Translations under genes and position numbers: made by a program
Shown: piece after piece, positions 8,140 to 17,286 of the stretch
Layout of the letters: every line of letters starts with the position of its first letter
Numbering within the stretch: the stretch's first letter is position 1
The notes under the pieces: model-generated
What the model was told of the DNA's origin: nothing
The model's input: only the letters and a program-made list of their open reading frames with translations
Database searches by the model: none
Origin: Thermoguttaceae bacterium
GTDB taxonomy: Bacteria > Planctomycetota > Planctomycetia > Pirellulales > Thermoguttaceae
Direction: 5' to 3'
NCBI GenBank assembly: GCA_017407125.1
Contig: JAFQXE010000030.1
Span: 50,104 to 114,103, forward strand
DNA: 64,000 nucleotides

Positions 8140-9303
8140 ATGGAAAACGCATCAATCAAAAAAACTATCGAATTCGTCAACGAACTTGAGACGCTCAATA
8201 CGCTTAACGATGAACAAATCATGGATTACGCTCAGTGGGCAGGTCGACTCAGTTCTCTTGGATACGAAACCTATCTGAATATTTTTTGTCAGAGATTTGA
8301 CGCTCAGACTGTCAACGCTCTTCTGAAACACCGTATTCACGAAGGATTGGAAGATATTAAAGAAGCCTATGGCGAATATCTTGCCGTTGAGATTTTCACC
8401 GTTCAGGATTTTAGCTGTTTTGTCAATCACGCTCCTGAAGGATTTATTGACCAAAGCGCCAAAGATTTCATGAACTTCTGGATTCAAACGGCAGAATTGC
8501 AAAGCCTCAATGAAGAAGCGTCTCAAACGCTCAAAGCTTATCTAGAAAGTTACCCCATTGCCGAAGAAGACCAGCTGGATATTGTCGCCGCCCCGTTGAC
8601 AGAAAAAACGCTCCGATTCTGGGACGCTGTACTGGAACCGTTGGACAAAGTTATCGAAATGAAGTCGAAAAAGCTGGAAAAGCAGATTCATATTGAGAAG
8701 GTAGACGGCGACTCCGATAACGGTCAAATTTCAATTCGCATTTCCGGCGTCGATCCCAAAGACGTTGTTAGAGTGCGTCAGCGTTTTGTTCCCGCCCTTC
8801 GTTCAAAAACTGATCCAAGCGTCTGGACGTTCGATTTCAGCGCCTTTGGAACGACGTTCAACAAGCAGGGCGATTTTGTCGTTCATACCTACGACGGCGC
8901 GAAGGCGTCTGTTCCGTATGCGTCGATTGAGAAAGCCGATTCTCCGTCTGTTGATAAGGTATTTCTGGGCGTAAAGCTGTTTAAACATAATTATGCAACC
9001 ATGGCGGCTGCTGACGACGACGCCGAGGCGCCGCATCTTGAGTTTGACGTCGAAGGGACGAATGCGGCGCTGGATATTGCCATTGATCAAAACGACGATC
9101 GGGTTATTGTCAACGTTTACCAGAAAGGGAACAGCGACAATCTGTCTGACGAACTCAACGGCTGGTCTTTTTACGATTGCAATGATTCGCTCCTGGGCGT
9201 TATTCAAAACGCCTTTGCCGAATTCAAATGCAGTCAATTTGACGGCTGCGTTGTGTTGAAAGACGCTAACGGCAATCCCTATCGTCTTATTATTAATGAG
9301 TAA
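8140..9303 (+). CDS. Unknown protein, helical N-terminus and beta-rich C-terminus
   Basis: Start 8140 is preferred because GGAGAG lies about 10 nt upstream; a frame from 8113 would overlap the previous gene and lacks such a site. The 387-residue product has a helical N-terminal half (about 1-190) and a beta-rich C-terminal half in which two strand-turn-strand blocks seem to repeat (HIEKVDGDSDNGQISIRISG near 195 and LEFDVEGTNAALDIAIDQND near 295). There is no signal peptide. The family is not recognised. It is followed after 24 bp by the TPR/Lon-like gene. Confidence 0.6.
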   Translation: MENASIKKTIEFVNELETLNTLNDEQIMDYAQWAGRLSSLGYETYLNIFCQRFDAQTVNALLKHRIHEGLEDIKEAYGEYLAVEIFTVQDFSCFVNHAPEGFIDQSAKDFMNFWIQTAELQSLNEEASQTLKAYLESYPIAEEDQLDIVAAPLTEKTLRFWDAVLEPLDKVIEMKSKKLEKQIHIEKVDGDSDNGQISIRISGVDPKDVVRVRQRFVPALRSKTDPSVWTFDFSAFGTTFNKQGDFVVHTYDGAKASVPYASIEKADSPSVDKVFLGVKLFKHNYATMAAADDDAEAPHLEFDVEGTNAALDIAIDQNDDRVIVNVYQKGNSDNLSDELNGWSFYDCNDSLLGVIQNAFAEFKCSQFDGCVVLKDANGNPYRLIINE

Positions 9304-9327
9304 TCGCTCAATGGAGAGTTAACAACC

Positions 9328-11430
9328 ATGGTTAGACCTGTTGCTATTGCAGAATCATATCCTGAAAACTTGTTTTTTTGGAATTCTGAAAAACTCATCA
9401 GCATGCTGGATGACAAGCGCCGTTTTACCAAAAGCGCTCTTGGCAACATGTTTGCCGAACTTTTGGTTCGTTGGTATTTTAACCCGCAATCCACGACTGT
9501 TGCTGATTATTTATCCCAAAAACTGCCAGAGGAGTCAGTTGCTCAGTTTAATACTTGGTGCGCAAACGCTTCGCCGCTTCAGAAACCAAGTCAGCTCTTT
9601 CTCGTTCCTCAAAACGTTAAAGATGCATCAAACCGGGAGTTTCTTCAAAGAGTTCAAATTAAAGCGCAGCGCCGATTTGAAAATCTTTTGGGGAACTGCG
9701 ACGGCATTGTCCCGGTTATCAGAGAAGATACTGACGGTAATAAATACGGATGCGCCATTCCATTTCGTTTGGAACCGGCAAACGATTCCGATTCCTGTGT
9801 AATTGATTTGGATGACGCTCCCCTTCCAGAATGGTCTAAAGCGGTTTCGGAATTAAATCTTCCCAAAATCCGCGTTCGGCTTCTGTTTCATTCTTCCGTT
9901 GAAAATGACCTGCAATACACCGGGTTTAGTTTGCAGTTTCCTGTACTGATGGCGTATTGGCGTTGGAAAGATCATCTGCCCAAATACAATCCTTTCGCGG
10001 TTGTTGCAACCGGAAAAATTCAAGACAATCGTCTTGTTTCTGTTCGTCTTGAAGAAAAGTTTGACGGGTTAAAAGAACGGTTTGACAAACTTGTTTTCTT
10101 CTATCCGGACAGTGACAATACAGGCAATCGAGAACTGGTTCCCATTCCTCTCGGAACGTCTGTTGACGATGTTTTATCGATATGTAATAATCAACTTGTT
10201 TCCCGAAGAACTGAGAGCGGTTTAAGCTCTTTTGGAATCGGATTTATTAAAGATCGATTGAGCGCTTTCTCACACAGCGTTAAAAAAGATTCTGAAAACA
10301 GTTGGGATTATATAATCAATAGTTTACATCAGTTTCTTGACGAATTGGATCAGGATCAGTGTCCAGAACAATATCTCAATGCACTCTTAACGCTGTCGTT
10401 TGCATATTGTCATAGCGCCAATACAGCTTTAGCTCATAAGTATAATCGTGAAGCATTAGCGTATGCCAATAGTGTTGAGGACTGCTGCGATGATCTCCAT
10501 TATCAGTGTTTACTCTTGTCGATAGAAGAAATGGTTCTGTTTCAGGACGAAGATAATTTCGAACAGATTAAGGGGCTGGCTTCCGAGATTAAAGATCAAC
10601 TGGATAAGCTTGATGAGAATGACAAAAAAACGTTCGACTTAAAAATGCGTTATTATGGAACTCTTGGTCAGGCGCACATGTATGGAGCAATCTGTCAAAT
10701 GGACGGTTTTGATAAAATCTTTGCACGCGACGTCTGTTTCCGTAAAGCAATTTATTATGCACAACAATTTTATGACAAGGCCAAGGAAGACAATCCCACG
10801 GAAGACAACATTGACGATATAATCCGCGACAAGAACTATCGTCATTTATGGTATGCGCTCTTTGAACCTGGTTCCCAAAAGGAACAGAAGTTCTATGACG
10901 CCCTGGTCCAGGAAACAAATGAAAAACAGTCGCCAGGCAGTTCAAAAGACAGCAACCGCAATTTTCAGTTTCGTCAACACTGTCTGTCGTCATACAGACA
11001 AATTATTATGATGTGCGACAATCCGAATACCGCATGTGCAGACGAACCCATTCCTGCTCCAAACAATATTCAGTTCTGGCTCAAAGCGCTGATTTTTAAA
11101 TATCAGGCTGCTGTTCTGGCTTTTCTTCACAGAAACGCTGAAGCCCAAAAAAAGTTTGACGAATCATTTGCCCTTCTGGAGAATATAAAGGATCCGTTAA
11201 TTCAGTATATCGCCATGACAGTCGCGGCAGAAGCGTATCAAAGCTTCTCGATTCTCGGAGAAGAGCAGACGGCGGTGCAGTATCGCGAAAAAGCGCTGAG
11301 GTTGTTTGAAGACAACAATGACTTTCAGGATTATAAAACCTCCAAATCATGGAAGCGGTATCTCAATACGCCTTGGAAAGACTTCGATGAGCCAAGAAAA
11401 CACTTCCCCGGTCGGCATTACTATTATTGA
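9328..11430 (+). CDS. TPR-like protein with degenerate Lon-type Ser/Lys domain
   Basis: 700 residues. Around 190-265 the order of motifs follows the Lon (S16) proteolytic domain: YTGFSLQFPVLMAY in the place of the GPSAG motif (S201), then NPFAVVATGKIQDNRLVSVR like the strand 'vAvTGei..G.v.pVg', then LEEKFDGL (K244) and VFFYPDSDN like the 'vi.P..N' end. A Ser-Lys pair could therefore be retained, although the helical turn is altered. Residues about 330-680 are helical repeats of TPR type (for example ALAHKYNREALAYANSV and EAQKKFDESFALLENIKDPL). There is no AAA+ domain, unlike true Lon. It may be a protease or a pseudo-protease scaffold. It is the last gene of the operon; a conjectural role is peptide cleavage or binding in a signalling or conflict system. 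Confidence 0.5.
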   Translation: MVRPVAIAESYPENLFFWNSEKLISMLDDKRRFTKSALGNMFAELLVRWYFNPQSTTVADYLSQKLPEESVAQFNTWCANASPLQKPSQLFLVPQNVKDASNREFLQRVQIKAQRRFENLLGNCDGIVPVIREDTDGNKYGCAIPFRLEPANDSDSCVIDLDDAPLPEWSKAVSELNLPKIRVRLLFHSSVENDLQYTGFSLQFPVLMAYWRWKDHLPKYNPFAVVATGKIQDNRLVSVRLEEKFDGLKERFDKLVFFYPDSDNTGNRELVPIPLGTSVDDVLSICNNQLVSRRTESGLSSFGIGFIKDRLSAFSHSVKKDSENSWDYIINSLHQFLDELDQDQCPEQYLNALLTLSFAYCHSANTALAHKYNREALAYANSVEDCCDDLHYQCLLLSIEEMVLFQDEDNFEQIKGLASEIKDQLDKLDENDKKTFDLKMRYYGTLGQAHMYGAICQMDGFDKIFARDVCFRKAIYYAQQFYDKAKEDNPTEDNIDDIIRDKNYRHLWYALFEPGSQKEQKFYDALVQETNEKQSPGSSKDSNRNFQFRQHCLSSYRQIIMMCDNPNTACADEPIPAPNNIQFWLKALIFKYQAAVLAFLHRNAEAQKKFDESFALLENIKDPLIQYIAMTVAAEAYQSFSILGEEQTAVQYREKALRLFEDNNDFQDYKTSKSWKRYLNTPWKDFDEPRKHFPGRHYYY

Positions 11431-11737
11431 CACTTTCTTTTTTGAGAATCTAAAAAGAGAAGCAGGGAAATCTCAAAACGCTGTAAAACAAGGGGTTACA
11501 CAAAAAGAAAGGACGCCGTGCGATGAAACGCAAGGCGTCCTGATGGACGTTAACAGTATAGAACGAAATCACGAAAAGCCCTTGTTTTTAGGGACTGAAA
11601 CGGGTTCGGCTGATGGGCGTTGCCCGGAATTTTGCCCGGATTGCGATAAAATCGAGTTGATTTTGTCCCTTATCGACAGTCTGACTTTTGAGGAAAAAGA
11701 GCGATTATTTGACCGGCTGGATTCAGTCGAGCGTTGA
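11387..11737 (+). CDS. Doubtful ORF spanning the left attachment site
   Basis: A 116-residue frame runs from chromosomal sequence across the left direct repeat (11527-11556) into the element. Its middle is a translation of the tRNA terminator and att core, so the full frame is almost certainly created by integration. The C-terminal part (CDKIELILSLIDSLTFEEKE, then RLFDRL) is a plausible amphipathic helix and could be a short element-encoded protein, possibly starting at the internal ATG near 11542. There is no clear ribosome-binding site. Confidence 0.25.
   Translation: MSQENTSPVGITIIDTFFFENLKREAGKSQNAVKQGVTQKERTPCDETQGVLMDVNSIERNHEKPLFLGTETGSADGRCPEFCPDCDKIELILSLIDSLTFEEKERLFDRLDSVER
11527..11556. 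repeat. Left attachment site core (30-bp direct repeat)
   Basis: The sequence is identical to 18776-18805. It carries the last bases of the tRNA-Val acceptor/T-arm (AACGTCC and CTGTT on the minus strand) but no other tRNA part. Just to its left AGGACGCC (11511-11518) pairs with GGCGTCCT (11534-11541), so the left junction keeps a terminator-like hairpin. Confidence 0.93.
11620..11639. repeat. Candidate arm-type integrase or Xis sites, left end
   Basis: TTGCCCGGAATT is followed by a second TTGCCCGG. The same 12-mer occurs in three tandem copies near the other end (18636-18668). Position inside the element near both att cores is what arm-type recombinase sites would show. Confidence 0.5.
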
Positions 11738-12377
11738 ACAGGTCGGCGGCGGTCGCTGATGGCGTCCGTCCGTTCGTCCGTTCTGGTTGCCGGGTTCGTC
11801 CCGGTTGCCGGCTCTGCTTTGTTCCGGTTGTCGGTTCCGCAGCTGACGTCAAACGGTTGTCAGTTCAAGTCAGATAAAAAGCCGGGCAGTTCCGGCGTCC
11901 GTTCCTGGGTTCAATAAGAATGAGAGAGTAGAGCAAAGAGGATATGGAAAAGCCGGGTTGAACTTTACTCTAATCCGTTCGAGAACGGCTCTATTTGCCG
12001 TTTTGTCGCCTTGTTTATTCGCTGGGCTAAAGTTATAGCCCCCGTTTCAAACTGTCCCGTAAAATCGAAATATGGGCGTTGCCGGTTCCGGCTGGGTTTG
12101 TAGGTTCTTAATGGGTCGGCGCCTTCCAAACTGCCAGCGAACGGCGTCGATTTATGGTATTTTGGTTATTGATTGCAGGGATTTTATATTTTTTGTCAAG
12201 GTACTTTGAAGGATTCTATACAAAAGCCCGTAGGGCGAGGGCGAAAATTCCTCTATGCAGGCGTGTAATTATGGGGTAATAATCCCGAACAGGCGCGATT
12301 ATGGAGCAGTCAAAATAGATTCTGGTTTGACTATTGGGCGCGTGCATGACCGGCGCAGGCGGAACATTGAAGCCCCC
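11738..12377. other. Non-coding left end of the element
   Basis: About 640 bp with no credible gene. CCGGTT and GCCGG words recur (11780-11840). I see no phage cos-like or recognisable origin motif, but for a replicating satellite this is the natural place for packaging or origin signals. Confidence 0.5.
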
Positions 12378-12449
12378 TTGCGTCCGAAACATTTTCGAGT
12401 ATAATAATCATTATCAATCGGCGGTTACAAGTCCTTAAACCGTCTTTTT
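12378..12449 (+). promoter_or_regulatory. Promoter followed at once by an attenuator-like hairpin
   Basis: TTGCGT (12378-12383), 16-bp spacer, TATAAT (12400-12405). Then GGCGGTT (12420-12426) pairs with AACCGTC (12438-12444, one G-U) and is followed by TTTTTA. A transcript would end after about 35 nt unless the hairpin is disrupted, so this could control the gene at 12555 or make a tiny RNA. Confidence 0.5.
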
Positions 12450-12554
12450 ATTATCGCTAGGGGAGTAATTGACCCCGTCCCGGTTAAATCTTTGGTTTGC
12501 CTACAATCAATTATTTAGCCGGGGGCGGTTCTTAAATGAAAGTAGGTTTCTATA

Positions 12555-13559
12555 ATGAGTAGTGAAAACGGCAGTTGTTATCCAGAACAAGATTTATATT
12601 TAGAAGAAACTTTAATATATTTGAGTGAAATTAAAGACGGAAAACAAGCAAAATTCTATTTTGAAAATGACATAATAAGTCGATATGATTTGAGAGTGCT
12701 TTATTATTGGGGATTGATAGATGTATATGGTTGTTCGTGTATCCGAAAAACCACATTAGGGAACAAATTACTATACAAATATTTTGAAACATGGAATAAG
12801 GGGAGATATTCAAAACCGTTGTTTAAAGAAGCTGTATATGGAACTTTGAAAGAATTATTTGAACGAGATAGTGATTTTAAAAAACGTCTAATTGAATTAC
12901 TTCAAAGACGCAAGGAGCAAAAATATAAAATTAGTTCATCTGACAATAATCAAACAAAGGAATTACAGTCTGTTTCGGCTGTCAACGATTCGCCAGCGGT
13001 TCCATCAGTTCCGATTGCAGATATTCCAGCGGCTCCGGCTGTCAGTAATTCGCCAGATGTTTTAGATTGCTTAATTCCTGTTCCATGTGTCGCAAGTCGA
13101 AAAGATGTTGTAACATCTTGTACGGCTGAAGTCAAACCGGCTCCCGATACGCAAACCGAAATTCTCCGTGAATTGAAGGCATTTAGAAAAGAACAAAAAC
13201 AGCAAGGAGAACAGCAAACAGAGATTCTACAGCAATCTTTAGAAGTTCAACGGCAAAACATTCATCAGTGTAAAATTGATTCATTAGATAAGATTCCGTT
13301 GCTGGATAAAGAATCCGGGGAATGGCTTATTGCGTCTGATTACGCTAGAACACGAAAACCGCCAATAACAGTAGATACATTAAAACAGGGACGCTCAAAC
13401 GTTAAAAATAATAATGGGAATACAAAAGGGTTAATTGCTGAAGATGGTAGTTGCGGTATTCATGGAAAACACGTTTGGCGATTGGGTGGATATGATAAAA
13501 ACAATAACGAAATCTATTATTATTATAAATATGGGGTAGATGGTAAATATACCCCATAA
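12555..13559 (+). CDS. Unknown element protein with Pro/Val-rich linker and coiled coil
   Basis: 334 residues. The N-terminal 120 are mixed alpha/beta (LEETLIYLSEIKDGKQAKFY; repeated aromatic residues), followed by a low-complexity linker (about 140-185, repeats of PAVPSVP/PAAPAV type), a charged coiled-coil segment (about 195-245, EILRELKAFRKEQKQQGEQQ) and a C-terminal domain (about 255-334) ending in many Asn and Tyr residues. The codon use is AT-richer than in the replication genes downstream, suggesting a separate, recent origin within the element. No family is recognised. Lone accessory genes at this position in satellites often encode defence or interference functions, but nothing here proves that. 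Confidence 0.55.
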   Translation: MSSENGSCYPEQDLYLEETLIYLSEIKDGKQAKFYFENDIISRYDLRVLYYWGLIDVYGCSCIRKTTLGNKLLYKYFETWNKGRYSKPLFKEAVYGTLKELFERDSDFKKRLIELLQRRKEQKYKISSSDNNQTKELQSVSAVNDSPAVPSVPIADIPAAPAVSNSPDVLDCLIPVPCVASRKDVVTSCTAEVKPAPDTQTEILRELKAFRKEQKQQGEQQTEILQQSLEVQRQNIHQCKIDSLDKIPLLDKESGEWLIASDYARTRKPPITVDTLKQGRSNVKNNNGNTKGLIAEDGSCGIHGKHVWRLGGYDKNNNEIYYYYKYGVDGKYTP

Positions 13560-13643
13560 ATATTTTTTGAAAAAACTTTAGTATGTAACAATCTTAAAAA
13601 TGGGATTATTCTAATCCGTACATATTTTTTATTATCAGAATGG

Positions 13644-13669
13644 GGGTATATCTATAAACATACCCTTTT
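13644..13669 (+). terminator. Probable terminator after the 334-residue gene
   Basis: GGGTAT (13644-13649) pairs with ATACCC (13660-13665), followed by TTTT. The stem is short but well placed, 84 bp after the stop codon. Confidence 0.4.
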
Positions 13670-13788
13670 GTACAGTTTCTTTTTTTTGTTTTAATAAAGG
13701 CGTTATTTGCATGACGTCTTTCTTGATTCGCTCTGTTTGCGGTTCACGTCTTGCGAAAATCTTTCAAATATTTAGGAGGATTTATCCA

Positions 13789-14010
13789 ATGAAAGATTTT
13801 AATTCTACTGTTACTCTTGAAAAAGAGTTTTTGACGCCAGATGAGGCGTGCCGGTTGTTGGGCTGTTCACGGCGCAGTCTTGAATACTGGAAAAAGGCGC
13901 AGGGATTGCCGTTCGTCAAAATCGGTTCGTTCGTCCGTATTGACAAGGCGGCGTTGCTGGATTGGTTCCGAACGTTCACTATTAAACGTGGAGGTGAAAA
14001 CAATGGTTGA
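13789..14010 (+). CDS. Excisionase-like (MerR/HTH_17 type) DNA-binding protein
   Basis: The start at 13789 has a clear AGGAGGA nine nt upstream; the frame could extend to 13711 but without a ribosome-binding site. The 73-residue product has the helix-turn-helix-wing pattern FLTPDEACRLLGCSRRSLEY (about 14-33), WKKAQGLPFVKIG and VRIDKAALLDWF. This is the usual form of small phage or ICE excisionases and of AlpA-type regulators. It overlaps the next gene by 8 bp, making it the head of the replication operon. It probably bends att DNA for excision, represses or activates the operon, or both. Confidence 0.8.
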   Translation: MKDFNSTVTLEKEFLTPDEACRLLGCSRRSLEYWKKAQGLPFVKIGSFVRIDKAALLDWFRTFTIKRGGENNG

Positions 14011-14482
14011 TTATTGGAATCCTGACGCTGAAGATTTGAACGATGATTTTCTTTCTGATTTTGATGATGTTCAAGGGGTGGAGATTGTTCCGGCTGGAAA
14101 GTATACTGGTATTCTGACCGGTTGGAAATCCGAACGTAACAAAAACAATAAGCCTTGCATTGTGTTGACGTGTCAGATTGTTGAAGGCGTCTATTCTGGG
14201 CGTACACTTCTCTATTATCGCTATTGGACAGTTAAAGCAAAACCGGATTCAAAAGTGTTTTTTGATTCAATGGGAATTGACCCCCGGCGGTCGGTCAACG
14301 ATTATGAGAAAATCTGGATTGAATTTGTTGCAACGGTTCAAGACGGCGCGGACGGTCGGCAGTATACGAACGTTCAAACCGTCCGGCGTATTGTTCCGCC
14401 AGAGGGACAAACGACAGCGCAGACGTCAAACCCGGCTCCGGGTTCCGGTCAGCAGTCGGAACTTCCCCCCGGCGCGTTTTAG
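14003..14482 (+). CDS. DUF669-like phage protein, probable ssDNA-binding partner
   Basis: 159 residues, ATG at 14003 preceded by GGAGGTG. It has an acidic N-terminus (AEDLNDDFLSDFDD) then a core, about 28-125, with alternating strands: VPAGKYTGILTGWKSERNK, CIVLTCQIVEGVYSGRTLLY and KIWIEFVATV. The 'G.Y.g.l.......k....g...l.l...v..G.y.GR.l' pattern is that of the DUF669 family, found next to phage primases and recombinases and thought to bind single-stranded DNA. The C-terminus (about 130-159) is disordered, with Thr, Pro, Gly and Gln. Position between Xis and primase fits a replication role. Confidence 0.6.
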   Translation: MVDYWNPDAEDLNDDFLSDFDDVQGVEIVPAGKYTGILTGWKSERNKNNKPCIVLTCQIVEGVYSGRTLLYYRYWTVKAKPDSKVFFDSMGIDPRRSVNDYEKIWIEFVATVQDGADGRQYTNVQTVRRIVPPEGQTTAQTSNPAPGSGQQSELPPGAF

Positions 14483-14612
14483 TTTTCGTTGCCGTCTGCT
14501 CTGTCCCGTTCTGTTGCAGGAAGCCGGGACAGGCGCGGCGGCGGTTGTTCACTTCATTTAGACAAACGCTCCAGAATTGCCGTTCTGGGGCGTCTTGTAG
14601 GAGTTGATTTTT

Positions 14613-15725
14613 ATGTACTCTAAATTATATTCAAACGGGTTCAGTTGTCAAGGCGTTGCCGTTCGTCAAAAGCAGAAAATAAAATGGCTGGAAACGTTCA
14701 AGGCGGCTTGCAGTTGTAATCCGTTCTTTGTCAATCAAACAGATTATTTTCTTTCCTTGTTTTTGTTCGATGATGGTTTAATCCAGCATTTCCGCCAAAC
14801 GGGAAACAGTATCAAAGGATATTCCGGCGCGTGCTGGTGTCCGTTCGTCTGGTGGGATATTGACCATGAAAACGATTTAGAAGCGGCTCAAACAGACGTG
14901 CGGCGTTTGGTCGAGTTCATGTCGCAGACGCCAGCCGGCTCCGATGTCGATTGTGGGCGGATTGCCCCTAATACAGAATCAATCTTGATTTTCTTTAGCG
15001 GCTCAAAAGGTTTTCACGCAGCCGTCCCCGTTGCCGTTTTCGGCGATTGTGTCAAACCTGGGAAGGAGTTTCCGGGACAGTACAAGGCAGCGGCGATCGA
15101 AATTGCCAGACGTGCCGGCGTTGAAATTGACAAGTCCGTTTATGACCGCCAGCGGCTTTTCCGCAGTCCAAACACAAAACACGGGAAAACAGGTCTTTAT
15201 AAAATTCCGCTGTCCTATTGGGAAGTTACAACGGCGTTGAACATTGCCGAAATCCGCCAGCGGGCGCAGCGTCCCCGGCGTCTTGTCTGGGTGGAATCGG
15301 AACTTGACAAAGTCGATATTGACGCAGTCCGTTATTCGCCAGCCGTGAAGCCGGTTCCGGGCGCGGTTGCCCTTTGGTCTGAAGTTCAAGCCGATGTTTC
15401 AGCGTTGCCGTCAATGGGGCAAGTGAGAGCAAAGGATACGGAACAGCCTGAAGCCGTTTCTCAATATGCAGCGTGCGTCAATCGGTTTCCCGATGGTTCA
15501 TCTGTTCCCCGGCTCCGGCGGGAAACGCTGGATTTTATTCAGCATGGAGCGCAAAAGGGAGAGCGTGCAGTTCGTCTTTTTCGTGCCGTGGCTGATTGTT
15601 GCCGGTGCGGTTGGAATCGTCAAGCCGTGGAGAGTATTTTTTTCGATTTAGGAAATCAAGTCGGCTTGAGTTGGTCTGAAGTTCGAAAACAGATTGAAGG
15701 AGGATTAAACGATGGCAAAAACTAA
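14613..15725 (+). CDS. Archaeo-eukaryotic-type (AEP) DNA primase
   Basis: The start at 14613 has TAGGAG about 10 nt upstream. In the 370-residue product, WWDIDHEND (about 88-96) carries the D-x-D metal site, FFSGSKGFHAAVP (about 131-143) is the SGxxGxH nucleotide-binding motif, and KSVYDRQRLFRSPNTKHGK (about 177-195) corresponds to the third conserved block with Arg and Asn. These are the three AEP hallmarks. The C-terminal 130 residues (LRRETLDFIQHGAQKGERAV) look like the helical PriCT-type domain that follows many mobile-element primases. It overlaps the helicase gene by 14 bp and should prime replication of the excised element. Confidence 0.85.
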   Translation: MYSKLYSNGFSCQGVAVRQKQKIKWLETFKAACSCNPFFVNQTDYFLSLFLFDDGLIQHFRQTGNSIKGYSGACWCPFVWWDIDHENDLEAAQTDVRRLVEFMSQTPAGSDVDCGRIAPNTESILIFFSGSKGFHAAVPVAVFGDCVKPGKEFPGQYKAAAIEIARRAGVEIDKSVYDRQRLFRSPNTKHGKTGLYKIPLSYWEVTTALNIAEIRQRAQRPRRLVWVESELDKVDIDAVRYSPAVKPVPGAVALWSEVQADVSALPSMGQVRAKDTEQPEAVSQYAACVNRFPDGSSVPRLRRETLDFIQHGAQKGERAVRLFRAVADCCRCGWNRQAVESIFFDLGNQVGLSWSEVRKQIEGGLNDGKN

Positions 15726-17139
15726 AATAAAGCCTCAAACATTAGCAATTCGTTTTGTAGAATCCCTTGACGGGTTAAAGTTCGTTTTCGTCCCCGGCGG
15801 CGGCTGGTATGCTTACCATGACAAGACCGGCTGGGAAGCGGTTCTGGATTGGACGGTAAAAGCCGAAATTAATAAAACGTGTTGGAGCATTGTTCAAAAT
15901 TCGGAAAACTTGTCTAATCAAAAATTGAATGATGTTTTCAATTTAGTTAAAACAGCTTTGACCGTTCCAGACGTCAAGAAGGAAGGTCTTGACCCTGCTT
16001 TGTGGATTCGTTTTGATAATGGCGAAATAGTCGCAGAATCGGCGGCGGGTTGGATTGCTTGCAATAACGCTTTATTGGACGTCGAGAAAGTGTCGGTTGC
16101 TTTGTATGATGGGAAGCCGGTTCCGGCGGAAGCTGTCAAACCGCTGTCCCCGGAACTGTTAGTATTGGGGCGCGTCCCGTGCGATTTTGAGCCGGGTTCG
16201 GCGTGTCCCCGATGGGAAAGATTCGTCAATGAGGTTTGTTCGTCAAACGTCGATAGAATCAATTTACAACGGCTTTTCGGTCTTTCTCTAACATACGATA
16301 GACGCTTTAACGTGTTCTTTTGCTGTTACGGGGAAGCCGGAACAGGAAAAAGTACCTGTTTATCTGTTCTGAAAAAACTCAATTCCGGGACGGTTTGCGC
16401 GGTTTCTTTGTCGGATTTTGGAAAGCCGTTTTGGGTATTCCCTTTGACCGAAAATCGGTTAAACCTTGTAGCCGATATGCCAGCCGTCTGGGAATCAGCG
16501 TCGACAGCGTTTGACCGTGAAGCGGTTTTGAAATCCTTGACCGATGGAGAAATCTATTCGGTTGAAAAAAAAGGAAAAGACGCAGTAACCCGGCGGCTGA
16601 TTGCTCTGTCGGTTTTCGGCTCAAACATGGTTCCCCGATTTGCAGACCGGTCGGGAGCGATTCGCCAGCGGCTCCGGCTGTTGCCGTTCCCGTTCCCATT
16701 CAGAGGGAAGCCGGAACAGAATCCAAACTTGAAAAAAGAGTTGCTGTCAGAATTGCCGGGCGTTTTCATCTGGGCTTTGATGGGTTACGGGGAATTATTG
16801 TCTGAAGGTTACAAGACGTTTCCAGAGAGCGAGGAAGCCGAAAAACTGAAGCATGAAGCGGAACTGAAATCTAATCCAGTTTTGCAGTTTTGCGAGGATT
16901 ATTTGGAACGTGCAAACGCTGATTCCGTTGTTTCATCAGACGCAGTATATAAATTATATCAATCGTTTTGTATCCAAAACGGTTTGAAGCAAGCTGGTTC
17001 AAGCAGCGTTATTCCTGAAATCGTCCAAACAATGGGAGCCGATAAAGGGCGGATTTATCAAGACGATGGGCGGCGTGTTTCCGTTATTTATGGGATTCGT
17101 GTTGCGATTGATTCGGATTCTGTCAGCGATAATTATTGA
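15712..17139 (+). CDS. SF3/D5-type replicative helicase
   Basis: 475 residues. The Walker A motif GEAGTGKST lies at about 206-214; downstream RLNLVADMP is a plausible Walker B region and RLIALSVFGSNMVPRF (about 300-315) holds the SF3 sensor/motif C asparagine. RSGAIRQRLRLLPF has the arginine pair typical of P4/D5-family primase-helicases. The N-terminal half (about 1-180) resembles the D5_N/DUF5906 region, and the C-terminal 90 residues a winged-helix domain. It overlaps the upstream primase gene, so the two probably form a split primase-helicase module. Confidence 0.88.
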   Translation: MAKTKIKPQTLAIRFVESLDGLKFVFVPGGGWYAYHDKTGWEAVLDWTVKAEINKTCWSIVQNSENLSNQKLNDVFNLVKTALTVPDVKKEGLDPALWIRFDNGEIVAESAAGWIACNNALLDVEKVSVALYDGKPVPAEAVKPLSPELLVLGRVPCDFEPGSACPRWERFVNEVCSSNVDRINLQRLFGLSLTYDRRFNVFFCCYGEAGTGKSTCLSVLKKLNSGTVCAVSLSDFGKPFWVFPLTENRLNLVADMPAVWESASTAFDREAVLKSLTDGEIYSVEKKGKDAVTRRLIALSVFGSNMVPRFADRSGAIRQRLRLLPFPFPFRGKPEQNPNLKKELLSELPGVFIWALMGYGELLSEGYKTFPESEEAEKLKHEAELKSNPVLQFCEDYLERANADSVVSSDAVYKLYQSFCIQNGLKQAGSSSVIPEIVQTMGADKGRIYQDDGRRVSVIYGIRVAIDSDSVSDNY

Positions 17140-17286
17140 CGTTCCGGGACAGGGTGGACAGGGCTTTTCTATATTTTAATTCATTTTATATATAGTTACA
17201 GTCGGCGATGGGCTTTTCCTTATCCTAATAGCTCTGTTCCCCTTGTACTGTTACAAAAAATTTTTACTTTTTTTCTTTGTTCCCCC

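Noticed and set aside
9328..11430. True Lon protease
   Set aside because: There is no AAA+ domain or Walker motif; only the proteolytic-domain-like segment is present.
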